From the NCBI GenBank assembly GCA_031265015.1, contig JAISDG010000209.1, positions 1 through 13,056 on the forward strand: a DNA stretch of 13,056 bases. The letters are read 5' to 3'. A program made the translations under genes and the position numbers. Of this stretch, positions 1 to 5,734 are shown in pieces; the stretch's first letter is position 1; each line of letters begins with the position of its first letter. This DNA comes from Spirochaetaceae bacterium. Its GTDB lineage: Bacteria > Spirochaetota > Spirochaetia > Treponematales > Breznakiellaceae. The notes below the pieces were generated by a model, which was not told the DNA's origin, did no database searches, and worked only from the letters and a program-made list of their open reading frames with translations.

Positions 1-467
1 GAATCCGCAAAGAGCTTTTCCAGTATGCCGGGCAGCATACCGTTGGTATCAAGTTTTACCTTGAGTCCGATGGATTTGATGCGGACAATAAGTTCACCAA
101 GATTCGGGAACAGGGTAGGTTCGCCCCCGGAAAGAACCACCCCTCCCAGAACGTTACGGCGTTTTTCAATCCGGGAAAGGGCCTCGTCAATCGTGATGTA
201 ATCGGCATTCGCTTTAAATCCGTTGTCGGCGCTGTCGGATTTAGGCGCATTCATTTTAAATCCGCCGTCGCCGCCGGCATCGTCGCTGTCGGATTTAAGC
301 GCATTCGCTTTAAATCCACCACTGCCGTCGGCGTCAGCGCCGCCCAGCACCAGTTCCCGGTTATAACACCAGGGACAGCGAAGATTACAGCCGGGGAAAA
401 AGAGTACCGCGCTTATGCGACCCGGATAATCAACCGTGCTGGTTTTTCGGAGGACTACGTACCGGAT
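1..467 (-). CDS. nrdG: Anaerobic ribonucleotide reductase activase, radical SAM (partial, C-terminus off the left edge)
   Basis: NrdG-type radical SAM enzyme. The family uses a 4Fe-4S cluster and S-adenosylmethionine to make the glycyl radical of class III ribonucleotide reductase. The visible 155 residues read IRYVVLRKTSTVDYPG, then the cluster motif C-N-L-R-C-P-W-C (Cys27, Cys31, Cys34), then LSGGEPT (from residue 112) and KLDTNG, all typical of NrdG. Two things are odd. First, no ATG, GTG or TTG lies in frame between the upstream stop (TAG at 497-495) and the cysteine motif. The residue where homologs have Met is encoded by ATC (467-465), with AGGA 10 nt upstream, and it lies 7 nt after the stop of the preceding gene. 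The start given is therefore provisional; a rare ATC start, a +1 frameshift or a sequence error are all possible. Second, about 40-45 extra residues with a GFKANA-type repeat lie between the cluster motif and SGGEP. It is the last visible gene of the nrd operon. Family call is confident; the start is not. Confidence 0.88.
   Translation of the reverse strand, partial: MRYVVLRKTSTVDYPGRISAVLFFPGCNLRCPWCYNRELVLGGADADGSGGFKANALKSDSDDAGGDGGFKMNAPKSDSADNGFKANADYITIDEALSRIEKRRNVLGGVVLSGGEPTLFPNLGELIVRIKSIGLKVKLDTNGMLPGILEKLFAD
204..317 (-). repeat. In-frame palindromic repeat block inside nrdG
   Basis: Two full 27-bp near-palindromes (291-317 and 237-263) and an 18-bp partial third copy (204-221) lie within nrdG. 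On the coding strand each full copy begins GGATTTA and ends TAAATCC. The copy at 291-317 forms an 11-bp stem (GGATTTAA-GCG against CGC-TTAAATCC, one bulged A, 4-nt loop). Copies start 54 and 42 nt apart, both multiples of three, so the frame stays open. They encode GFKANALKS, GFKMNAPKS and GFKANA. A CGCTGTC flank is shared by the two full copies. This resembles palindromic elements that insert in frame within genes, such as the Rickettsia palindromic elements, but kinship with any named family is not shown. Confidence 0.8.
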
Positions 468-474
468 CTTGAAA

Positions 475-1014
475 CTATCCTGCCAGCAGGCGGCCTATGC
501 CGTCGGCGTCCCGGGCGCGGCCCATTTCCGTTCCCGAGGAAGAAAGCAGTATCGCCGTGGGAGTGGTCAGCACGTTACGCCGGACCGCCTCCGCCAGGCC
601 TTCATCGGTATCCGCGTCGTACAGTTCCAGGGGTATCCCCAGCTGTCCTGCCGCCGTTTTGGCGGAAGGACAACCGGGGCAGGCGGGCCGCACGAAAAGC
701 AGCAGGCGGGCCGATTCACCGGCCCCCGCCGTTTCAGCCGGGGGAATCCCGGTTTTTTCCGCGGCCGGGACTCCGGCTGACGGAGAAACGACCGGCGCGG
801 CCGCGGGTTTTACCGTGCAGGAAGCAAGCAATGATTCGTCGGGTTTAAACATCAGGCGCTCCCCGTATTCTTCCCGTTTGCCCTTGTTCCAGTTTCGTAC
901 CGACCGGTAGTACCCCACGATACGGCTGTACACCTCCGCCGGCGTTCCCTTCACCCGGGAAAGGGCCTCCCTCGCCGCGGTCAGTTCACTTTCAATAACC
1001 TCAAGGTTTCTCAC
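475..1014 (-). CDS. Split-off glycyl-radical domain of class III ribonucleotide reductase fused to a thioredoxin-like domain
   Basis: A 179-residue protein in three parts. Residues 1-27 form a charged helix. Residues 28-53 match the C-terminal radical loop of NrdD: VYSRIVGYYR with candidate radical Gly34, then NWNKGKREEY. After an Ala/Pro-rich linker (about 67-100) comes a thioredoxin/glutaredoxin-like domain (about 101-179) with the redox pair C-P-G-C (Cys112, Cys115) and a TTP cis-proline motif near residue 152. The upstream NrdD stops before this loop, so this protein probably supplies the radical subunit in trans, activated by NrdG encoded next. The start is GTG at 1014 with AAGGAG 6 nt upstream. 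An ATG two bases earlier runs straight into TGA and is not the start. Thioredoxin- and NrdH-dependent class III reductases are known, so the redoxin domain may deliver electrons; that is inference. The gene sits 49 nt after nrdD and 7 nt before the nrdG start proposed here. Confidence 0.82.
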   Translation of the reverse strand: MRNLEVIESELTAAREALSRVKGTPAEVYSRIVGYYRSVRNWNKGKREEYGERLMFKPDESLLASCTVKPAAAPVVSPSAGVPAAEKTGIPPAETAGAGESARLLLFVRPACPGCPSAKTAAGQLGIPLELYDADTDEGLAEAVRRNVLTTPTAILLSSSGTEMGRARDADGIGRLLAG

Positions 1015-1024
1015 ATAGTTCTCC

Positions 1025-1052
1025 TTACATTTTATGTATTACATTTTATGTA
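1025..1052. repeat. Tandem 14-bp palindromic repeat between nrdD and the radical-domain gene
   Basis: TTACATTTTATGTA occurs twice head to tail. Each copy holds the inverted repeat TACAT-TTT-ATGTA, and the whole 27 bp can also fold as one longer hairpin. It fills the gap between nrdD and the next gene and ends one base from the AAGGAG site on the coding strand. It could be an mRNA structure that tunes translation of the downstream gene, a protein-binding site, or a slippage duplication. Confidence 0.75.
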
Positions 1053-1063
1053 GTGCACGTAAT

Positions 1064-3097
1064 TTATCCCGCCAGCGCCGCTTTCCGCTCCCCTTCCAGG
1101 ACGGTGATTTTCCGGCGGAGCCGTTCTTCTTCCTCCTCTTTGCAGAGGGGACAGAAGAAATGTTCGCCCTTCAGATAGCCGTGAACAGGGCATACCGAAA
1201 AGGTGGGCGAAATCGTAAAATAGGGTATCCGGTAGTTATGGGCAATGGCCTTAACCAGATCCCGGCAGACCCGCCAGTCCTCAATCGCCTCTCCCACAAA
1301 GGCGTGGAACACCGTGCCTCCGGTGTAGGCGGCCTGCAGCGCTTCCTGGAGGTCCAAAGCGTCAAAGATATCTTCGGTGTGCATCACCGGAAGCTGGGTG
1401 GAGTTGGTATAGTAGGGTTCCGAAGTCCCCGAAGTGATGATAGCGGGGTAGCGCTGCTTGTCATGTTTTGCCAGCCGGTAACTGGTAGATTCCGCGGGAG
1501 TCGCCTCCAGGTTAAAGAGCTCCCCCGTTTCTTCCTGGAAGTCCGCCAGCTTACGCCGCATAAAGTCCAGCACCGTCAGGGCAAAGTCCCGGCCCTCCGC
1601 GCCGGCGATGGTAATGTTCCGGCCCAGAAAGTTCAGGATACATTCGTTCATGCCCACCAGGCCTATGGTGTTAAAGTGATTGTCCAGGGTCCGCAGGTAA
1701 CGGTAGGTATAGGGGAAGAGTCCCGTTTTAAGGAGATTAGCTACCACCTTCCGTTTGGTTTTAAGGCTTTCCTTGGCCAGAACCATAAGGTATTCCAGGC
1801 GGCGGAAAAAATCATCCCTGTTTTTTGCCAGGTAGCCTATCCGGGGCAGGTTGATGGTCACCACCCCGATGGAGCCGGTCAGCTCGTCGGAACCGAAAAG
1901 GCCGCCGCCCCGCTTGCGAAGTTCCCGCTTGTCCAGCTGGAGCCGGCAGCACATGGACCGGACGTCCCCGGGGTCCAGATCGGAATTGACAAAGTTCTGA
2001 AAATAGGGGGTCCCGTAACGGCTGGTCATTTCAAAAAGGGAGCGGGCATTGCCGCTTTCCCAGTCAAAGTCCGCGGTAATGTTGTAGGTCGGTATGGGAT
2101 ACTGGAAGCCTCTGCCGTTGGCGTCCCCTTCCAGCATCAGTTCAATAAAGATCCGGTTTACCCGGTCCATTTCTTCCCGGCAGTCGCCGTAGCAGAAGTC
2201 CGTTTCGACGCCCCCTACCACGGCCTTCCGGTCCTTTAGGTCGGCGGGGCAGGTCCAGTCCAGGGTGATATTGGTAAAAGGCGCCTGGCAGCCCCAGCGG
2301 CTGGGGGTGTTTACCCCAAAGATAAAGCTTTGAAGGCACTGCTTAACCTCTTTATCGGAAAGCTTGTCGGCCTTAAGAAAGGGGGCGATGTAGGTATCGA
2401 AGGAGGAGAAAGCCTGGGCGCCGGCCCATTCGTTCTGGAGGCAGCCCAGAAAATTCACCGCCTGCTGCATCAGGGTGGAAAGGTGCTGCGCGGGGGTGCT
2501 GGTAATTTTATCCGGCACCCCGCCCAGGCCTTCGGCGATAAGCTGCCTCAGGGACCAGCCCGCGCAGTACCCGGAAAACATGGAAAGATCGTGGATGTGG
2601 AAGTCCGCGTTCCGGTGGGCATCGGCAATTTCCGGGGTATAGATATTTTTAAGCCAGTAGTTGGCGGTGATGCTTCCCGAATTATGGAGGATAAGCCCTC
2701 CCAGGGAATAGTTTACGTTGGCGTTTTCATTAACCCGCCAGTCGGACTGCTTCAGGTAGCCGTCCATGGTGGAATCAATATCCAGCATAAGGCGTTTGGC
2801 GTCCCTCATGGCTTCATGCCGGGCCCGGTAAAGGATATAGGCCTTGGCCGCGGCGGTTTCCTTCGCTTCGACAAGGGCGGTTTCCACCAGATCCTGGATT
2901 TCTTCTATGGCCGGAATGGAATGGGGATGGCGGTCCTTCATCATGGATACAATCAATTCTTCAACCCGGGAGGTCAGCCTGTCCAGAACCTGAGCGTCCC
3001 CGTTCACCGCGGCAAAGGCTTTGGCAATGGCGCTCCGTATTTTGTCCCGGTTGTAGGGCTCAATTTCTCCCGAGCGCTTTACCACGCTGCGTATCAT
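1064..3097 (-). CDS. nrdD: Anaerobic (class III) ribonucleoside-triphosphate reductase, catalytic part lacking the glycyl-radical loop
   Basis: Large subunit of the oxygen-sensitive reductase that makes dNTPs in anaerobes. Residues about 2-95 form an ATP-cone (allosteric nucleotide site) beginning MIRSVVKRSGEIEPY. The barrel follows, with family motifs NADFHIHDL, GYCAGWSL (Cys178), SRWGCQAPFTN (Cys270), FQYPIPTYN and NLEATPAEST. Near the end FSVCPVHGY and CPLC (Cys636, Cys649, Cys652, perhaps His639) look like the zinc site. The protein then ends after a charged helix (EEEEERLRRK). The usual RVxGYxR radical loop that follows the zinc site in family members is absent; it is encoded by the next gene. 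Length is 677 residues. The ATG at 3097 overlaps the end of nrdR by 4 nt (ATGA) and has GGAGG 4 nt upstream, so the two are translationally coupled. Family assignment is near certain; that the enzyme works as a split complex is inferred. Confidence 0.96.
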   Translation of the reverse strand: MIRSVVKRSGEIEPYNRDKIRSAIAKAFAAVNGDAQVLDRLTSRVEELIVSMMKDRHPHSIPAIEEIQDLVETALVEAKETAAAKAYILYRARHEAMRDAKRLMLDIDSTMDGYLKQSDWRVNENANVNYSLGGLILHNSGSITANYWLKNIYTPEIADAHRNADFHIHDLSMFSGYCAGWSLRQLIAEGLGGVPDKITSTPAQHLSTLMQQAVNFLGCLQNEWAGAQAFSSFDTYIAPFLKADKLSDKEVKQCLQSFIFGVNTPSRWGCQAPFTNITLDWTCPADLKDRKAVVGGVETDFCYGDCREEMDRVNRIFIELMLEGDANGRGFQYPIPTYNITADFDWESGNARSLFEMTSRYGTPYFQNFVNSDLDPGDVRSMCCRLQLDKRELRKRGGGLFGSDELTGSIGVVTINLPRIGYLAKNRDDFFRRLEYLMVLAKESLKTKRKVVANLLKTGLFPYTYRYLRTLDNHFNTIGLVGMNECILNFLGRNITIAGAEGRDFALTVLDFMRRKLADFQEETGELFNLEATPAESTSYRLAKHDKQRYPAIITSGTSEPYYTNSTQLPVMHTEDIFDALDLQEALQAAYTGGTVFHAFVGEAIEDWRVCRDLVKAIAHNYRIPYFTISPTFSVCPVHGYLKGEHFFCPLCKEEEEERLRRKITVLEGERKAALAG

Positions 3098-3606
3098 GTT
3101 TCCTCCGTCATTCGGGAACTTCCGGTTTTACCCGGGCCGGCGGTTTTGCCGACGGCTCCCAATTTTTTAATTTCCCGGACAAATTCATCGACATTTTCAA
3201 AATGCCGGTATACCGAAGCAAAACGGATATAGGCCACTTTGTCCAGCTCCCCGATTTTGCGAAGGACCAGGTCTCCCAAAATGTGGGAGTCGATCTCATG
3301 GTTTACCCTCCCCATGATTTCGGACAGATCCTCGATATCGTTGACAAGGCTTTCTATCTGCATGGGGGAAACGGGCCGTTTTTCCAGGGCCCGGGCCACC
3401 CCCCTTTCCAGCTTAAGCCTGTCAAAGGGCTGCCGCCGGCCGTCCCGCTTAACCACCATGAACGGTTTGTCCTCGATCCGTTCATAGCTGGTAAAGCGGA
3501 AGCCGCAGCCGTTACATTCCCGCCGTCGCCGGATTGCCTCGCCGTTGGCCAGGGTCCGGGATTCAATTACCTTGTCGTCGTAATTACCGCAATGGGGGCA
3601 GCGCAC
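3094..3606 (-). CDS. nrdR: Transcriptional repressor NrdR
   Basis: NrdR is the zinc-ribbon, ATP-cone repressor of ribonucleotide reductase genes; it binds DNA according to the ATP/dATP bound. The 170-residue protein starts MRCPHCG. It has the four zinc cysteines (Cys3, Cys6, Cys31, Cys34, as CPHC and CNGC), the RRRREC and RFTSYER motifs, and an ATP-cone from about residue 47 (MVVKRDGRRQPFDR) to the conserved YIRFASVYRHF near 135. The tail after residue 150 is slightly longer than in many homologs and looks unstructured. The start is GTG at 3606 with GAGGAAAG just upstream. It is the first gene of the nrd operon and overlaps nrdD by 4 nt. Two NrdR boxes over its own promoter point to self-repression together with nrdD and the genes after it. 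Confidence 0.97.
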   Translation of the reverse strand: MRCPHCGNYDDKVIESRTLANGEAIRRRRECNGCGFRFTSYERIEDKPFMVVKRDGRRQPFDRLKLERGVARALEKRPVSPMQIESLVNDIEDLSEIMGRVNHEIDSHILGDLVLRKIGELDKVAYIRFASVYRHFENVDEFVREIKKLGAVGKTAGPGKTGSSRMTEET

Positions 3607-3660
3607 CTTTCCTCACAATTATATCACAAGTTCCGCAGCAGGAAACATCCCGGCCATAAC

Positions 3661-3676
3661 ACCACATATATAGCGT
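3661..3676 (-). promoter_or_regulatory. NrdR box 2 (downstream operator)
   Basis: On the coding strand the site reads ACGCTATATATGTGGT, close to the known 16-bp NrdR palindrome (ACACwATATATwGTGT). It lies just downstream of the predicted -10 of the nrdR promoter. Its start is 42 bp, four helical turns, from box 1, the kind of paired spacing known for NrdR sites. Confidence 0.78.
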
Positions 3677-3694
3677 GGGTTCCGGTTTTATTTT

Positions 3695-3723
3695 ACTATA
3701 CTACGCTATACCTTGTGTCGCAA
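3695..3723 (-). promoter_or_regulatory. Sigma-70-type promoter of the nrdR-nrdD operon
   Basis: TTGCGA (3723-3718) and TATAGT (3700-3695) are separated by exactly 17 bp. Transcription would start near 3688, giving a leader of about 80 nt before the GTG of nrdR. NrdR box 1 fills the spacer between the two hexamers, and box 2 lies downstream, so bound repressor would block RNA polymerase. Confidence 0.72.
3703..3718 (-). promoter_or_regulatory. NrdR box 1 (operator between -35 and -10)
   Basis: On the coding strand the site reads ACACAAGGTATAGCGT, matching most positions of the NrdR consensus. It sits between the -35 and -10 hexamers of the operon promoter and pairs with box 2 at a 42-bp start-to-start distance. 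Confidence 0.8.
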
Positions 3724-3731
3724 GGGGTTTA

Positions 3732-3776
3732 CCGGCAAATTCCGGCGGAAACGGAGTTTTTTGCCGGAAATTTTTT
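3732..3776 (+). terminator. Terminator-like hairpin in the nrdR/glycosyltransferase gap
   Basis: CCGGCAAA (3732-3739) can pair with TTTGCCGG (3760-3767) across a 20-nt loop. Three A residues and a run of six T follow on the plus strand. No plus-strand gene precedes it, so it may stop stray transcription or be chance; the long loop lowers confidence. The rest of this gap (3777-3853) also holds a GTTTCAA/TTGAAAC inverted repeat (about 3804-3828) with no clear role. Confidence 0.35.
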
Positions 3777-3853
3777 ATAGCGGCGGATTTTCAGGGTTTC
3801 CCGGTTTCAAAACCCCCGGGTTGAAACGCTCCCTTTTCCTTTACCCGGAAGAC

Positions 3854-3862
3854 TGGTATAGT
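3854..3862 (+). promoter_or_regulatory. Extended -10 promoter placed for a leaderless glycosyltransferase mRNA
   Basis: TGGTATAGT is an extended -10 element (TGn-TATAGT). The hexamer ends 6 nt before the ATG at 3869, so transcription would begin at or next to the start codon. No good -35 is seen at 17 bp (TTTTCC at 3834), which extended -10 promoters can tolerate. No Shine-Dalgarno site lies at normal distance from this ATG. Confidence 0.55.
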
Positions 3863-3868
3863 TTGACT

Positions 3869-4999
3869 ATGAAAATAGGCATAGACACCTTCGCTTCCTC
3901 CGGCGGGCGGTCGGGGGTGGGTGTTTATCTGGTACAGCTGCTCAAGCGTATTTCCCCCTCGGGGCCCCGGTTTGAACTTTTTGGCTGGGATTTTGACCGC
4001 TATGTATACGCCGATTTCGCCCAGCACTGTGAATACGTTTCCCGGTGCCGTTTTAACGGAAGAACCGCCAATACCCTGTGGCACCTGTTCCGGTATCCGG
4101 AATTAGCCCGTTCCCGGGGGTACCGGGCCTGTTTTTTCCCTGCCGCTCACCGCCGGATCCCTTCAAAGTCCCCCTGCCCGTCCATCGGAACGGTTCACGA
4201 CATGGCCGCCTACTGGGGCACCCGGAAAACCAGGGAATCCCTGGGCCTTATCCGGATGATCCTGCCCGACGCCCTGCGCCACCTGGACCGGGTCATCGCG
4301 GTGAGCGAATTTGTTAAACAGGAGCTTATCGATCTGGTCAACGTCCGGGAATCAAAGATCGACGTTATCCCCAACGGGGTGGATCACGCCGTTTTTTATC
4401 CCCGGCCCCGGAACGAGGAAAGCGTGGTGCTGATTCAGCCCTTTAGTTTCCGCCGGCCTTATATACTGTACGCGTCGCGGATCGATCATCCGGTCAAAAA
4501 CCACGTCAAGCTGATTGAGGCCTTCGGCATTTTTAAGGAACGGACCCGGTATCCCCACCGGCTGGTCCTGGCCGGAGGAGACAGCAGCCAGGCGGACCGG
4601 GTTAAGCTGGCCGCCGCCGCTTCACAGTACCGGAACGACATCTTTTTTACGGGTCATTTTCCCTCCACCAGCCTGCCGGAACTCTACGCGGGGGCGGATT
4701 TTGTAGTCTTTCCTTCTATGTACGAGGGTTTCGGACTGGGGGTGCTGGAGGCTATGGCTTCGGGAGTGCCGGTGGCCTGTGCCCGGGCTGCGTCCCTGCC
4801 GGAGGCGGCGGAACACGCGGCCCTTTACTTTAACCCCCGGGACGCGGAAGAGATGGCGGACCGGATGGTGGATCTGACAAACCGGGATTTGGCCCGGGAA
4901 CTCCGTCAAAAAGGGCTGGAGCGGGCCAGGGCTTTTTCCTGGGATGAGTGTATCGGCAGGACCCTGGCCCTTATCCAGGAAACCGCCCTGCCCGACTAA
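3869..4999 (+). CDS. GT4-family (group 1) glycosyltransferase
   Basis: Retaining nucleotide-sugar glycosyltransferase of the GT-B fold, 376 residues, probably cytoplasmic or membrane-associated. The N-terminal half starts MKIGIDTFASSGGRSGVGVY, where the glycine-rich loop is typical of acceptor domains. The linker carries VIAVSEFVKQEL and IDVIPNGVD. The C-terminal donor domain has LYASRIDHPVKNH, LVLAGG and the EX7E motif EGFGLGVLEAMASG (Glu286, Glu294), which marks GT4 enzymes. The frame is open for 52 codons upstream, but ATG 3869 is chosen because the conserved N-terminus begins there. The sugar and acceptor cannot be told; cell-envelope glycolipid or polysaccharide assembly is the usual role of such enzymes. 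It stands alone, divergent from nrdR and convergent with the HEAT-repeat gene, whose stop is only 12 nt away. Confidence 0.9.
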   Translation: MKIGIDTFASSGGRSGVGVYLVQLLKRISPSGPRFELFGWDFDRYVYADFAQHCEYVSRCRFNGRTANTLWHLFRYPELARSRGYRACFFPAAHRRIPSKSPCPSIGTVHDMAAYWGTRKTRESLGLIRMILPDALRHLDRVIAVSEFVKQELIDLVNVRESKIDVIPNGVDHAVFYPRPRNEESVVLIQPFSFRRPYILYASRIDHPVKNHVKLIEAFGIFKERTRYPHRLVLAGGDSSQADRVKLAAAASQYRNDIFFTGHFPSTSLPELYAGADFVVFPSMYEGFGLGVLEAMASGVPVACARAASLPEAAEHAALYFNPRDAEEMADRMVDLTNRDLARELRQKGLERARAFSWDECIGRTLALIQETALPD

Positions 5000-5011
5000 A
5001 AAAACGCCGGT

Positions 5012-5719
5012 TTACTCGGCCAGCCGTTCCTGCTGTTGGGTCTTTCTGATGTTGATCAGCGCCTGTTTTGCCCTCATCTGGACGGGCCTGATATAGGGGC
5101 CTTCGGATATGCGGATAAGCATCTGGATGGCGTTGGGATCCTTCAGGCCGCCGTTGGAACCGCCGAGCTTTTCAAAGGCCTCAACCGCCGAAAGGGCCAG
5201 CAGGTTATCGGGATTGGTATTGTCGAATTTCTGGAGTATCCAGGCAATGGTACTGATCGTCCGGCCGTTGTCGTCAATGCCGATGTCGGCCAGGGATTTT
5301 ACCGCTTCCTGAAGGACCATGGGTTCGTTATCGTAATAGATCATCCTTAAAAGGGTATCTTTCGCTTCGGGGGTACCCATTTTACCCAGGTGTTTGGCGG
5401 TTTCGCGCCGTACGTCGGGATAGTTATTGATAAGCCGCCCGTTTTCCCTGCCCTGGTTCAAAACCCCTTCCAGACCCATATATTCCAGGGCCTGCCGGAT
5501 TTCTTCGCTTTTGTTGCCCCGGTCCAGGGCGTCCCTGATATACTCCAGGGCGATCATTTTCATTTCCCTGCTTTCGGCCCGGCTCTGTTCCCGGATGATC
5601 ATGTTTTCCACAGATTCCTGCAGATAGGATTCCTCCACGGAAATCTCGTCTGTCTGCTGTCCGGTGGCCAGCCACAGGGGCATACTTGCAATACTTACCA
5701 ACAGGAAAAACCGCTTCAT
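5012..5719 (-). CDS. Exported HEAT-repeat protein
   Basis: A 235-residue protein of unknown role. It begins with a signal peptide (MKRFFLLVSIASMPLWLATGQ), probably cleaved after about residue 20 and leaving the protein in the periplasm. Residues about 45-230 form paired helices of HEAT/Armadillo type. Clear repeats include VRRETAKHLGKMGTPEAKDTL, VLQEAVKSLADIG and ALSAVEAFEKLGG. Such repeats bind other proteins and have no catalytic residues. The start at 5719 is preferred because AAGG lies 9 nt upstream. Another in-frame ATG three codons earlier overlaps that ribosome site. The gene follows the lipoprotein gene by 15 nt, so the two are very probably co-transcribed and may act together in the envelope. 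Proteins of this general layout occur in treponemes, but no specific function is recognised. Confidence 0.85.
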   Translation of the reverse strand: MKRFFLLVSIASMPLWLATGQQTDEISVEESYLQESVENMIIREQSRAESREMKMIALEYIRDALDRGNKSEEIRQALEYMGLEGVLNQGRENGRLINNYPDVRRETAKHLGKMGTPEAKDTLLRMIYYDNEPMVLQEAVKSLADIGIDDNGRTISTIAWILQKFDNTNPDNLLALSAVEAFEKLGGSNGGLKDPNAIQMLIRISEGPYIRPVQMRAKQALINIRKTQQQERLAE

Positions 5720-5734
5720 GTTTACCATCCTTAA

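Noticed and set aside
204..317. CRISPR-like repeats
   Set aside because: Only two and a half degenerate copies, in frame within a gene, with unequal short spacers and no cas genes.
1034..2239. Long open frame of about 400 codons on the plus strand opposite nrdD
   Set aside because: It is antisense to a conserved, motif-rich gene and its translation resembles no family; long shadow frames are common in G+C-rich DNA.
3618..3623. TATAAT on the minus strand just before nrdR as a promoter
   Set aside because: No suitable -35 at 16-18 bp, and transcription would begin inside the ribosome site; the TTGCGA/TATAGT promoter with NrdR boxes fits better.
3713..3868. In-frame 52-codon extension at the 5' end of the glycosyltransferase
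   Set aside because: Overlaps the nrd promoter and the terminator-like hairpin, carries no family sequence, and the conserved N-terminus begins at 3869.
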